A stretch of DNA of 64,000 bases from Microbacterium sp. XT11. GTDB taxonomy: Bacteria > Actinomycetota > Actinomycetes > Actinomycetales > Microbacteriaceae. The stretch is from the NCBI RefSeq assembly GCF_001513675.1, contig NZ_CP013859.1, positions 249,081 to 313,080 on the forward strand, in the 5' to 3' direction. The notes under the pieces were generated by a model. It ran no database searches and was not told the origin of the DNA. It saw only the letters and a list, made by a program, of their open reading frames with translations. Both the position numbers and the translations under genes were made by a program. Position 1 is the stretch's first letter, and every line of letters starts with the position of its first letter. Shown here piece by piece: positions 26,831 through 35,562 of this stretch.

Positions 26831-27994
26831 ATGAGCATCCTCGCGCCCCTCCATCTCGACCTTCTCGAGCGCCAGGCCATCGAGCTGCCCTCCTGGGCGT
26901 TCGGGAACTCCGGTACCCGGTTCCGGGTGTTCGGCACTCCCGGCACGCCTCGCGACCCGTTCGAGAAGATCGCGGACGCCGCGCAGGTGCACAGGCACAC
27001 GGCGCTCGCGCCGACGGTGGCCCTGCACATCCCCTGGGACATGTGCGACTTCGGCGACCTGCGCAAGCACGCCGAGGACCACGGCGTCGCGCTCGGCACG
27101 ATCAACTCGAACACCTTCCAGGACGAGGACTACAAGTTCGGCGCCCTCACGCACGAGGACGGCAGGATCAGGCAGAAGGCGATCGACCACCACTTCGCGT
27201 GCATCGACGTGATGAACGAGACCGGCAGCCGTGACCTCAAGATCTGGCTCGCCGAGGGCTCGAACTACCCGGGACAGGCCGACATGCGGGGGCGTCAGGA
27301 CCGGTTGCACGACTCGCTCGCAGCGATCTATGCACGGCTCGGCGACGACCAGCGCCTGGTGCTGGAGTACAAGTTCTTCGAGCCGGCCTTCTATCACACC
27401 GACGTGCCCGACTGGGGAACGTCCTACGCGCAGGTGGCGGCTTTGGGCGACAAGGCGATGGTGTGCCTCGACACCGGGCACCACGCCCCCGGCACGAACA
27501 TCGAGTTCATCGTGATGCAACTGCTCCGGCTCGGCAAGCTCGGCTCCTTCGACTTCAACAGCCGCTTCTACGCCGACGACGACCTGATCGTGGGCGCGGC
27601 CGACCCGTTCCAGCTGTTCCGCATCCTGTTCGAGGTCGTCCGCGGAGGCGGATTGAACAACCCCGACGTGGCGTTCATGCTCGACCAGTGCCACAACGTC
27701 GAAGACAAGATCCCCGGGCAGATCCGGTCGGTCCTCAACGTGCAGGAGATGACGGCGCGGGCGCTGCTCGTCGACCGCGACGCGCTGGCCGCCGCCCAGA
27801 AGGCGGGCGACGTGCTCACGGCGAACGCCGTCTTCATGGACGCCTTCTACACCGACGTGCGCCCCGCCCTCGCCGACTGGCGCGAGTCGCGCGGCCTGCC
27901 CGCCGACCCGATGGCCGCGTATGCGGCATCCGGCTACCAGCAGCGGATCGCCGCCGAGCGCGTCGGAGGGGTGCAGGCCGGCTGGGGCGCCTGA
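26831..27994 (+). CDS. rhaI: L-rhamnose isomerase (RhaI type)
   Basis: A 387-aa sugar isomerase converting L-rhamnose to L-rhamnulose, of the RhaI (Pseudomonas stutzeri-like) type rather than E. coli RhaA. It has a TIM barrel with metal-binding acids visible in LVLEYKFFEPAFYHTDV near 175-191, CLDTGHHAPGTNIEF near 212 and FDFNSRFYADDDL near 238. Length is normal. It is the first gene of a rhaI-rhaEW-rhaB operon. GGAAGG lies 10 nt before the ATG. Confidence 0.92.
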   Translation: MSILAPLHLDLLERQAIELPSWAFGNSGTRFRVFGTPGTPRDPFEKIADAAQVHRHTALAPTVALHIPWDMCDFGDLRKHAEDHGVALGTINSNTFQDEDYKFGALTHEDGRIRQKAIDHHFACIDVMNETGSRDLKIWLAEGSNYPGQADMRGRQDRLHDSLAAIYARLGDDQRLVLEYKFFEPAFYHTDVPDWGTSYAQVAALGDKAMVCLDTGHHAPGTNIEFIVMQLLRLGKLGSFDFNSRFYADDDLIVGAADPFQLFRILFEVVRGGGLNNPDVAFMLDQCHNVEDKIPGQIRSVLNVQEMTARALLVDRDALAAAQKAGDVLTANAVFMDAFYTDVRPALADWRESRGLPADPMAAYAASGYQQRIAAERVGGVQAGWGA

Positions 27995-28034
27995 CCCGCG
28001 ATCGCATCGACGACACTCACCGAAGGACACCGTG

Positions 28035-30071
28035 ATGACCAACCCCACCGCCGCCGCCCTCATCGAGCGGTCGAACCGCCTGGGCGCCGACCCGAAGAAC
28101 ACGAACTACGCCGGAGGCAACACCTCCGCCAAGGGCACCGACACCGATCCCGTGACGGGCGAGCCGGTCGAACTGCTCTGGGTCAAGGGCTCCGGCGGAG
28201 ACCTCGGCACCCTCACCGAGCAGGGCCTCGCCGTGCTGCGCCTCGACCGCATGCGCGCGCTCGTCGACGTGTACCCCGGCGTCGACCGCGAAGACGAGAT
28301 GGTCGCCGCGTTCGACTACTGCCTGCACGGCAGGGGCGGCGCGGCCCCGTCGATCGACACCGCCATGCACGGTCTCGTCGACGCCGCGCACGTCGACCAT
28401 CTGCACCCGGATTCCGGCATCGCGATCGCGACCGCCGCCGACGGCGAGGCGCTGACCGCGAAGATCTTCGGCGACCGCGTCGTGTGGGTGCCGTGGCGCC
28501 GGCCCGGCTTCCAGCTCGGCCTCGACATCGCCGAGATCAAGGCGAAGAACCCTGCCGCGGTCGGCTGCATCCTCGGCGGCCACGGCATCACCGCCTGGGG
28601 CGACACCTCCGAACAGGCCGAGGCCAACTCGCTGTGGATCATCGACACCGCCGCCGCCTACATCGCCGAGCACGGCAAGGAGCAGCCGTTCGGCGGCATC
28701 CGCGCCGGCTACGAGGCGCTTCCGGAGGCCGCCCGTCGCGAGCGGGCTGCGGCCCTCGCCCCCACGATCCGCGGCATCGCCTCGCAGGACAAGCCCATGG
28801 TCGGCCACTTCACCGACGCCGACGTCGTGCTCGACTTCCTCGCGTCCGAGAAGGCACCGGCCCTCGCGGCGCTCGGCACGAGCTGCCCCGACCACTTCCT
28901 GCGCACCAAGGTCAAGCCGCTCATCCTCGACCTCCCGGCCACGGCATCCGTCGAGGAGCAGGTCGCACGGCTGCACGAGCTGCACGCCGAGTACCGCGCC
29001 GACTACCAGGCCTACTACGACGCGCACGCCACGGCCGACTCCCCCGCCATCCGCGGGGCCGACCCGCTCATCGTGCTGATCCCCGGTATCGGCATGTTCT
29101 CCTACGGCGCCAACAAGCAGACCGCGCGCGTCGCCGGAGAGTTCTACGTCAACGCGATCAACGTGATGCGCGGCGCCGAGGCGCTCAGCACCTACTCGCC
29201 CATCTCCGACGCCGAGAAGTTCCGCATCGAGTACTGGGCGCTGGAGGAGGCCAAGCTGCAGCGGATGCCGAAGCCGAAGACGCACCAGGGGCGCGTCGCG
29301 TTCGTCACCGGCGCCGCGAGCGGCATCGGAAAGGCGATCGCCACCCGCCTGGCCGCCGAGGGGGCGTGCGTCGTCGTCGCCGACCTCGACCTCGAGAAGG
29401 CACAGGCGGCGGCGTCTGAGCTGGGTGGCACGGACGTGGCGATCGGCGTCGCCGCGAACGTCGCGGATGCCGATGCCGTGCAGGCCGCGCTGAACGAGGC
29501 TGTGCTCGCGTTCGGCGGGGTCGATCTCGTCGTCAACAACGCCGGGCTCTCGCTGTCGAAGCCGCTGCTGGAGACCACGGAGAAGGACTGGGATCTGCAG
29601 CACGACGTCATGGCGAAGGGCTCGTTCCTCGTGTCGAAGGCTGCCGCGCGGATCCTCATCGATCAGAAGCTCGGTGGCGACATCGTCTACATCTCGTCGA
29701 AGAACTCCGTGTTCGCGGGCCCCAACAACATCGCCTATTCCGCGACGAAGGCCGACCAGGCACACCAGGTGCGCCTGCTCGCGGTGGAGCTCGGCGAGCA
29801 CGGCATCCGCGTCAACGGCATCAACCCCGACGGTGTCGTGCGCGGCTCCGGCATCTTCGCCTCCGGATGGGGTGCGAACCGCGCCGCGACCTACGGCGTC
29901 GCCGAGGAGGATCTCGGCCAGTTCTACGCGAACCGCACGATCCTCAAGCGCGAGGTCGTGCCGGAGAACGTCGCGGATGCCGTGTACGTGCTGACCGGCC
30001 CCGAACTCAGCCGCACCACCGGCCTGCACATCCCCGTCGACTCCGGCGTCGCCGCCGCGTTCCTCCGATGA
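28035..30071 (+). CDS. rhaEW: Bifunctional rhamnulose-1-phosphate aldolase / lactaldehyde dehydrogenase
   Basis: A 678-aa fusion. The N-terminal class II aldolase/adducin domain (about 1-400) shows NTNYAGGNTSAKG, HLHPDSGIAIATA and ILGGHGITAWG. The C-terminal short-chain dehydrogenase domain (about 430-678) has the NAD-binding VAFVTGAASGIGKAIA, NNAGLS, and the YSATKADQ active-site Tyr/Lys. It cleaves rhamnulose-1-P to dihydroxyacetone phosphate and lactaldehyde and oxidises the latter. The ATG at 28035 is preceded by GAAGGA. It overlaps the kinase gene by ATGA. Confidence 0.92.
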   Translation: MTNPTAAALIERSNRLGADPKNTNYAGGNTSAKGTDTDPVTGEPVELLWVKGSGGDLGTLTEQGLAVLRLDRMRALVDVYPGVDREDEMVAAFDYCLHGRGGAAPSIDTAMHGLVDAAHVDHLHPDSGIAIATAADGEALTAKIFGDRVVWVPWRRPGFQLGLDIAEIKAKNPAAVGCILGGHGITAWGDTSEQAEANSLWIIDTAAAYIAEHGKEQPFGGIRAGYEALPEAARRERAAALAPTIRGIASQDKPMVGHFTDADVVLDFLASEKAPALAALGTSCPDHFLRTKVKPLILDLPATASVEEQVARLHELHAEYRADYQAYYDAHATADSPAIRGADPLIVLIPGIGMFSYGANKQTARVAGEFYVNAINVMRGAEALSTYSPISDAEKFRIEYWALEEAKLQRMPKPKTHQGRVAFVTGAASGIGKAIATRLAAEGACVVVADLDLEKAQAAASELGGTDVAIGVAANVADADAVQAALNEAVLAFGGVDLVVNNAGLSLSKPLLETTEKDWDLQHDVMAKGSFLVSKAAARILIDQKLGGDIVYISSKNSVFAGPNNIAYSATKADQAHQVRLLAVELGEHGIRVNGINPDGVVRGSGIFASGWGANRAATYGVAEEDLGQFYANRTILKREVVPENVADAVYVLTGPELSRTTGLHIPVDSGVAAAFLR

Positions 30072-31483
30072 GCCGGCGTGCCGTCGCCGCCGTCGATCTC
30101 GGCGCGACCAGCGGTCGGGTGATGATCGGGCGGATCGGCGACGGGACGCTGGAGCTCGAGCTCGTGTCGCGCTTCCCCAACGGGCCGATCGAGCGCGCGG
30201 ACGGGCTGCACTGGGACTTCGGCACCCTGTACGAGAGCGTGCTCGACGGGCTCGCCGAGGCGGTGCGCCGTGAACCCTCGATCGAGAGCATCGGCATCGA
30301 CTCCTGGGCGGTCGATTACGGCCTGCTGAGGGACGGCGAGCTGCTCGCCGAGCCTTTCCACTACCGCGACGAACGCAGCGCCGCCGGGGTCGAGCTCGTG
30401 CATGAGACCGTGCCGTTCGGCGAGCTGTACCGGCGCAACGGACTGCAGTTCCTGCCGTTCAACACGCTGTACCAGTGGCGCGTCGACGAGAGGACGGCCG
30501 ACGCCGACGCCGCACTCCTCATCCCCGACCTCATCGCGTACCTGCTGACCGGCGTCGCCGTGGCCGAGCGCACCAACGCGTCGACGACCGGCCTGCTCCG
30601 GGTGACCGACGGCGAGTGGGACACCGAGCTCGCCGAGGCCCTGGGCATCCCGACGCGCATCCTGCCGACGCTCGTCGACCCTGGCGCCGTCATCGGCCGG
30701 CTCCGGCCCGAGCTCGCGGCGCGCGTTGGCGCCGACCTTCCGGTGATCGCGGTGGGCTCGCACGACACCGCATCCGCCGTCGCCGCGGCGCCGCTGGCCA
30801 CACCCGACTCGGCCTACATCTCGTGCGGCACATGGGGGCTGGTCGGCGTCGAGCTTGCCGAGCCGGTGCTGACGGATGCCGCACGCGAGGCCAATTTCAC
30901 GAACGAGCGCGGGGTCGACGGGCGCGTCCGCTTCCTGCACAACGTCACAGGGCTCTGGCTGCTCAGCGAGACCGTGCGCGCATGGGAGGCCGAGGACGCC
31001 GCGCCGATCGATCTGCCCGCGCTGCTCGCGGCTGCCGCCGAGACCGCGGGACCCGTGCCGATCTTCGACGCGAACGATCCGTCGCTGAGCGCTCCCGGCG
31101 ACATGCCCGCGCGCATCGCCTCGCTGCTCGGCGCCGGTGCGCCGACGTCCCGGCCCGGCCTCGCGCGCACCATCGTGGAGTCCATCGCTGAGGCGTTCGC
31201 GGTCGCCGTGCGGACGGCATCCGCCCTCACCGCGCGGCGGATCGACAGCATCCATCTCGTCGGCGGCGGCTCGCTGAACCGCCTGCTCTGCCAGGCCGCC
31301 GCGAACCGCAGCGGCCTGCCGGTGTTCGCGGGCCCCGTCGAGGCGACCGCACTGGGCAACCTGCTCGTCCAGGCGCGCGCGCTGACGGGGACCCCGTCGT
31401 CCGTCGACGACATGCGCGCGCTCGTCAGCCGGAGCACCCGCCCAGAGCGTTACGCACCCGCGGGCGGAGTCACGGAGAGCTGA
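30068..31483 (+). CDS. rhaB: Rhamnulokinase
   Basis: A 471-aa FGGY-family sugar kinase phosphorylating L-rhamnulose. Landmarks are AAVDLGATSGRVMIG (ATP phosphate-1 loop), WDFGTLYESVLDGL, GIDSWAVDYGLL, SHDTASAVAAAPLA (ATP site) and SIHLVGGGSLNRLLCQAAAN (adenosine motif). It starts within the stop of the aldolase gene. It completes the path from rhamnose to central metabolites together with rhaI and rhaEW. No rhamnose mutarotase gene is seen. Confidence 0.93.
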   Translation: MSRRAVAAVDLGATSGRVMIGRIGDGTLELELVSRFPNGPIERADGLHWDFGTLYESVLDGLAEAVRREPSIESIGIDSWAVDYGLLRDGELLAEPFHYRDERSAAGVELVHETVPFGELYRRNGLQFLPFNTLYQWRVDERTADADAALLIPDLIAYLLTGVAVAERTNASTTGLLRVTDGEWDTELAEALGIPTRILPTLVDPGAVIGRLRPELAARVGADLPVIAVGSHDTASAVAAAPLATPDSAYISCGTWGLVGVELAEPVLTDAAREANFTNERGVDGRVRFLHNVTGLWLLSETVRAWEAEDAAPIDLPALLAAAAETAGPVPIFDANDPSLSAPGDMPARIASLLGAGAPTSRPGLARTIVESIAEAFAVAVRTASALTARRIDSIHLVGGGSLNRLLCQAAANRSGLPVFAGPVEATALGNLLVQARALTGTPSSVDDMRALVSRSTRPERYAPAGGVTES

Positions 31484-31536
31484 CGCCATCGCGCCGGGGG
31501 GCCGACGTCTTGATCGTCGGCCGTTCCATTGCGACG

Positions 31537-31872
31537 ATGGAGAAAGCGCTCACGCACACTCAACACGGCCGAGTGGACGTCGCCGAATCGACCAGCGCAG
31601 ACGAAGGGGGCCACACCATTGCCGGGACACCTCGGCAGTTCACCGCTCTGACGTTCGGCGCGAAGGCTCTCACCATCGTGCTGTTGCTCACCGGGATCGC
31701 CCTGACCGCCTACGCTCTCGTCGGCCTCGAGCGCGGATCGGACGCGTTCACCGCGACGCTCGCGTGGGCGCAGTCGGTGCTCATCGCCGGAGTGGTCGTC
31801 GGCGTCGGTGGGATCCTCCTGCGCCGCTTTCACGCGCGTGGGCTTCCGCCGCACGAGAGCGATCAGGCGTGA
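31537..31872 (+). CDS. Small two-helix membrane protein, unknown function
   Basis: A 111-aa protein with a hydrophilic N-terminus of about 40 residues, two hydrophobic segments (ALTIVLLLTGIALTAYALVG and WAQSVLIAGVVVGVGGILL) and a short basic tail. I recognise no family. The start is uncertain: ATG 31537 or TTG 31510 in the same frame, neither with a clear ribosome binding site. The next small membrane protein follows after 19 bp, so they may be co-transcribed. Confidence 0.55.
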   Translation: MEKALTHTQHGRVDVAESTSADEGGHTIAGTPRQFTALTFGAKALTIVLLLTGIALTAYALVGLERGSDAFTATLAWAQSVLIAGVVVGVGGILLRRFHARGLPPHESDQA

Positions 31873-31891
31873 CCGCGTACAGGAGCGACCG

Positions 31892-32128
31892 ATGACGACG
31901 ACCAACCTCACTGCCAACCGCTTGCTGACTGCGGCGCTCGTCCTCAGCGTCCTCGGCATGGGGATCGGGGTCGGCCTGGTGATCGCCGGCTTCATGGTGG
32001 GCCTGGGTACTCCGCACGGATCGACGCTGTCCTCATCCGGGACGATCACGACCGTCGCGTTCGTCGTGCTCACCGTGGTCCTCAGCTTGCGCCCGCGTAC
32101 TCGACACGACACTCGCCTTCGGAGGTGA
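31892..32128 (+). CDS. Small two-helix membrane protein (copy 1 of a paralogous pair)
   Basis: A 78-aa protein with AGGAG 6 nt before the ATG. Two membrane segments are seen: LSVLGMGIGVGLVIAGFMVG and TITTVAFVVLTVVLSL. It is clearly homologous to the protein at 32674-32877 (both have LGMGIGVGLVIA, LSSSGTIT and AFVVLTVVLS). Function unknown. Confidence 0.65.
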   Translation: MTTTNLTANRLLTAALVLSVLGMGIGVGLVIAGFMVGLGTPHGSTLSSSGTITTVAFVVLTVVLSLRPRTRHDTRLRR

Positions 32129-32162
32129 GGCCGATCGTGACGTCTCGTGCCATCCTGTGACG

Positions 32163-32643
32163 ATGGCCATAGAGAGCAGCCGACTTCGCCTCGAACGGAT
32201 CACACCGACGCTTGCTGCCCGAATCGTCGAGGGCAGAAGGACTCCTTCCGATCTCTGGCACGAGGAGTATCCGCTTGAGGACGAGCTCGGCCCGCTCCGC
32301 ACGCTTGCGGCGGCAAACGAGCCCGATCAGGCATTCACGCTGTACATGATCCGTCTCCGCTCCAGCGGCCTCGCTGTTGGGCGGGCTCGGCTTCTTCGGA
32401 CCTCCTGATGAGAACGGGCGGGTCGAGTTCGGGTACGGCCTCGTGCCCGCGGTGCGTGGAGAGGGCTTGGCGAGCGAGGCTGTCGTCGCCGCCCTCGAGT
32501 TCGCAGCAGCTCACGGCGCCCGTTCCGCCGTTGCGGACACCGATCCGGCGAACATCGCCTCCCAACGAGTGCTCGTCAAAGCCGGGCTCAGGGAGACTCG
32601 GCGAACGGACTCTCTGATCTTCTACGAGCGCGAACTCGGTTAG
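32163..32643 (+). pseudogene. GNAT-family acetyltransferase, frameshifted
   Basis: The first frame (from ATG 32163, or GTG 32157) reads SSRLRLERITPTLAARIVEG and on to SGLAVG, then runs out of homology and stops at 32408. A second frame, from about 32377, continues GGLGFFGPPDENGRVEFGYG, GLASEAVVAALEFA and NIASQRVLVKAGLRE, the acetyl-CoA-binding and C-terminal GNAT motifs, to 32643. One extra base near 32380 explains both halves. A RimJ/RimL-like N-acetyltransferase before the lesion. Confidence 0.8.
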
Positions 32644-32673
32644 CGAAGCAACGCTCCTTCCGATAACCGCTAT

Positions 32674-32877
32674 ATGACCCTCGGCCTGATGCTCGGTGTC
32701 CTCGGCATGGGGATCGGCGTCGGCCTGGTGATCGCGAGCTTCATCGCAGGAGTCGGATCCTCGATGGGCGCTGCTCTGTCGTCGTCCGGCACGATCACGA
32801 TCATCGCCTTCGTCGTGTTGACCGTCGTGCTCAGTGTCGCCGCGCGCCGCCAGAAGCAAGTCGGTGGGCACGCCTGA
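32674..32877 (+). CDS. Small two-helix membrane protein (copy 2)
   Basis: A 67-aa paralogue of the 31892-32128 protein with the same two membrane segments and LSSSGTIT between them. Nucleotide similarity begins a little before its ATG (AACCGCT in both), so the N-terminus is shortened relative to copy 1. No clear ribosome binding site precedes the ATG. A hairpin terminator follows directly. Confidence 0.55.
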   Translation: MTLGLMLGVLGMGIGVGLVIASFIAGVGSSMGAALSSSGTITIIAFVVLTVVLSVAARRQKQVGGHA

Positions 32878-32888
32878 TCACTGACACT

Positions 32889-32922
32889 CGAAGAGGGGGC
32901 TCGGATTCCGGGTCCCTCTTCG
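32889..32922 (+). terminator. Hairpin terminator
   Basis: Perfect 9-bp arms CGAAGAGGG/CCCTCTTCG (32889-32897, 32914-32922), 11 bp after the stop of the small membrane protein. Confidence 0.7.
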
Positions 32923-33434
32923 CATGCGTGCGGAACGTCGTCGCGGTGAAGATGTAGCCCTGGGGCCAAGCGAGTGCCGGCCCCTGGTCGACCACAGGAC
33001 TGCCAGAGACGATGGACACAGCACCTCCGGCGACGAACACGCGCCAGCCCGAGCAGAGAGACCAAGATGCCCCGAACCATGTGTCTTGACGACCAGGTGC
33101 ATGCATCATGACGACTACTGCAGCGAACAGCGAGTTATCACCAACGGAGCCGCCGCCGCCGTACGCCGAAAGCCCGTATCTGTCCCGCAGAATCACCGAG
33201 AGCGCGTGACACGGGCTGGCAAGCGAAAGCAGGTCCGATCAGGCTGGATCGAAACACCTGCAGGTCTGCAGAAAGCCTGGTAGAGCGGAAGTCTTACTCG
33301 AAAGGTCACCGCGCTTCATTCTTGATGTCGTAGACGCTGACGGCCGAGTGCAGCGGGGCCACGAACCCGCCGATCAACGATCTGCCGTGCGCAATATACG
33401 CACCACAGCTGCACCACGGCGGCCCTGAGACGAA
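32923..33434. other. Stretch with no supportable gene
   Basis: About 510 bp with poor codon structure. Open frames exist on both strands but none has a ribosome binding site with convincing composition. A 33-codon reading frame at 33108-33209 (rich in Pro, TEPPPPYAESPYLSRR) might be a gene fragment. I see no RNA gene. Confidence 0.4.
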
Positions 33435-33463
33435 GAAAACCCCTGGCTTTACCAGGGGTTTTC
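33435..33463. terminator. Terminator that originally followed the tRNA-Ser gene
   Basis: Perfect 12-bp stem GAAAACCCCTGG/CCAGGGGTTTTC with a 5-nt loop. On the reverse strand it ends in a T-rich arm. It lies 1 bp beyond the duplicated tRNA 3' end at 33465, so before integration it sat just downstream of the tRNA-Ser gene now at 43273-43363. Confidence 0.8.
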
Positions 33464-33464
33464 T

Positions 33465-33490
33465 CTGGCGGTGACGGTGGGATTTGAACC
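33465..33490 (-). repeat. Distal attachment-site copy (duplicate tRNA-Ser 3' end)
   Basis: 26 bp identical to 43272-43297, covering the CCA end, acceptor 3' strand and most of the T arm of tRNA-Ser. Only this 3' fragment of a tRNA is present here. Confidence 0.9.
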
Positions 33491-33649
33491 AGCGTGACCC
33501 CCGCGAGACGACGCGGGCACCCTGACAGAACCGTGGAATCATGCGGATCTACGGTCATCAGGATCAGGCCGAATCGGACTCAATCACGAGTTCTGTTGTC
33601 ACGGTGTTGTCACCGCGGGCCCCTCCCCTGCCGGTGCGACGATGCCCTC

Positions 33650-34328
33650 TTGGGGACGACGGATGAGACCTGGCTCAACTACGCCGAGGCTGCGAAGCGA
33701 GTCCGGTCGTCGAAGCGCACCGTGCAGCTGTGGCGCCGGCAAGGGGATGCCGATGGAATGGCGGGTCGACGAGGGCGGGCAACGATACCGCGTCGTCGAG
33801 GAATCGGTTCTCCTCGCATGGTGGCGTGACCGGATGAACGCGAGCCCGGTGCACTTCTACCGGATGCGTGCGAAGGCGATCGAACGCGGGGAGACGCCCC
33901 CACCCGTCCCTGAACGGTTCACCAAACGGCCTACGGCGGCCTCAACTGCCTCCCAGGTATCCGAGGGCCAGGATGACTCTGATAGCCACTCAGAGGCCGT
34001 TACAGCCCTCCTGGCAGACCTACCCGTGTTCCACGGTCACGCAGAGCATGCAGCGCTCGTCGCGGCGATGGAGACCGAACCCCCAGGATGCGACGGGCTC
34101 GAGGTGTTCACGCACGACCGGTTCGATGATCCGGAGCAGACCGAGATGATGCGCGGCATCTGCCGGGAGTGCCCGTTGCTCGAGATGTGCAGGGCGTTCG
34201 CGGTGGCGGGTCGGCCCTCAGCGGGGATGTGGGCGGGGATGACGCCGGCTGAAGTGCGCAGACTCGGCGCTGACACTGCGCAGACCCTGAGCCGCGACGC
34301 TTGCGAAGATCTCGCGATGGTGTCGTGA
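33650..34328 (+). pseudogene. Helix-turn-helix / WhiB-like gene with a frameshift
   Basis: One frame reads ETWLNYAEAAKRVRSSKRTV and QLWRRQG, a MerR/excisionase-like helix-turn-helix. In a GGGG run at about 33745 the sense moves to the other frame, which continues MPMEWRVDEGGQRYRVVEES and VLLAWWRDRM. That frame runs on to a WhiB-like domain at the C-terminus: CDGLEVF, then GICRECPLLEMC (C-x2-C-x5-C) and GMWAGMTPAEVRRLG, with one earlier Cys for the 4Fe-4S cluster. WhiB proteins are actinobacterial iron-sulfur regulators, also found in phages. Either a single fusion protein with a one-base insertion, or a decayed HTH gene followed by a shorter intact WhiB gene (for example from ATG 33835). The start TTG 33650 is tentative. 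Confidence 0.65.
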
Positions 34329-34338
34329 GGACTCGCTC

Positions 34339-34965
34339 TCACGTAATCGGCGCCTGCGCGAGAATTTCTCGGGCAATGCCCTGCGTGGATTGCCCCTCCG
34401 AGAGCCGCTGAAGATGAGTATCCACGCAGCGCGCAAAGTCAACGCATCCCGCGTCCCGAAGGGCTTCGCTCAGCCTCTTTGAACCTTCCCGCTGCGACCA
34501 GTATTCGATCTGGCGCATCGCAACGGCGTCGACCGCACGCCCCGCGTTCTCCGCCAAGAGCATCAGAAATGAATCGGCACTGTGCACCTCGTACGGCAGC
34601 GCGTCCGGATCAATGCTTTGGAAGCCTGGGTCGTCAGTGATCAGGTAGCTCGCGCGACATTCCACAGCGGCTGCATGAATGTGATGATCATGCACGTCAG
34701 CTCCGGGGAAGTCGACGGCACCGGAGAAGGAATCCAAGATGTCGTCGAGATGCGTTCGCAACGCCTTCTGCAGCCCGCTGGTGTACTCGCCGTCCGCCTT
34801 CGGGCTCTTGCGCCGCTTGTGGTAGAGCGTCTCGGTGATGCTGTCCTCCGAGCTGAACAGCACGAACATCCCTCCGCCTGTCTCATATCTGAGCAAGAAC
34901 AGCCAGTCGCGGAGCGTCTTGGAATACAAGACGTTCGCATCGACGAAGACAACGGGAGCGCGCAC
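34339..34965 (-). CDS. PIN-domain toxin (ribonuclease)
   Basis: A 208-aa protein with PIN-fold acids in order: VFVDANVLYSKTLRDW (Asp9), SEDSITETLYHKRR (Glu near 46), GADVHDHHIHAAAVECRA (Asp near 91-94) and YLITDDPGF (Asp near 110). PIN toxins are Mg2+-dependent ribonucleases in type II toxin-antitoxin systems. The C-terminal 70 residues are family-specific. Start is GTG 34965. The gene lies 24 bp downstream of a helix-turn-helix antitoxin gene on the same strand. It probably stabilises the element in its host. Confidence 0.8.
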   Translation of the reverse strand: MRAPVVFVDANVLYSKTLRDWLFLLRYETGGGMFVLFSSEDSITETLYHKRRKSPKADGEYTSGLQKALRTHLDDILDSFSGAVDFPGADVHDHHIHAAAVECRASYLITDDPGFQSIDPDALPYEVHSADSFLMLLAENAGRAVDAVAMRQIEYWSQREGSKRLSEALRDAGCVDFARCVDTHLQRLSEGQSTQGIAREILAQAPIT

Positions 34966-34989
34966 CCACTCAGAGTACTGCGGAAGTGG

Positions 34990-35424
34990 CTATGCGCCTT
35001 CGTCGACCTCAAGGAGATCCTGAATGGCCTCGCGGCGGCTGTTTTCTCGCTTCTCTCGAAGCTCAGCAACCTCCGCATGACGAAGCCGGTGATGCGTCCC
35101 CGCCATGACCGGCTTGAGCTCGCCCGCCTTGATCAGCTTCATCAGAGTCGGGCGGGAGATCCCGAGAAAATCTGCTGCTGCGGAAGTTGTGAGAAGTTCC
35201 GGGACGGTCTGCACGGTGACCTCCCCTCCCTGCGCCACTCGATGCAGCACATGAGAGATGAGGTCAGCGACGGCCGGAGAAAGCGATACGGTCCTGCCGG
35301 TCTCGGTGGTGAGAGACAGGGCAGTGATCCGCTCGTCGCCAGCAGCGTCGACAGCCGCGATAGCGCTGGACTGGAGCTCCCGATCAACGATCAGGGAACC
35401 TCTAGCGAGTAGAGTGGCGGTCAT
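34990..35424 (-). CDS. HTH (excisionase-type) antitoxin of the PIN toxin
   Basis: A 144-aa protein. Residues about 85-130 form a helix-turn-helix of the excisionase/MerR-like type (LTTSAAADFLGISRPTLMKL, then GTHHRLRHAEVAELR); the N-terminal half has a beta-rich partner-binding character. ATG 35424 has GAGGA just upstream, which favours it over the longer frame. It precedes the PIN gene, as usual for antitoxins, and probably represses the pair through the inverted repeat at 35439-35486. Confidence 0.75.
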   Translation of the reverse strand: MTATLLARGSLIVDRELQSSAIAAVDAAGDERITALSLTTETGRTVSLSPAVADLISHVLHRVAQGGEVTVQTVPELLTTSAAADFLGISRPTLMKLIKAGELKPVMAGTHHRLRHAEVAELREKRENSRREAIQDLLEVDEGA

Positions 35425-35438
35425 TTCATCCTCGTTCC

Positions 35439-35486
35439 AGGTGTACAACCGCGAACTGAGAGTCGCGAGTTGGTGGGTTTACACCT
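35439..35486. promoter_or_regulatory. Inverted repeat upstream of the toxin-antitoxin pair
   Basis: AGGTGTACAACC (35439-35450) and GGGTTTACACCT (35475-35486) are complementary at 10 of 12 positions with a 24-bp spacer, directly upstream of the antitoxin start. Likely autoregulatory operator; not proven. Confidence 0.5.
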
Positions 35487-35562
35487 ACAAGTGAAACCAT
35501 AGACGATCTTTACAGACCTGTCCAGCGGCCCACAGCGGCCGCTGACAGCCGATAGCGGCGGT

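Noticed and set aside
32831..33196. Possible 121-aa reverse-strand gene
   Set aside because: It overlaps a supported small membrane protein and its terminator, has no ribosome binding site and no recognisable features.
33465..33490. Second tRNA-Ser gene
   Set aside because: Only the last 25 nt of a tRNA are present, with no anticodon or D arm; it is the attachment-site duplicate.
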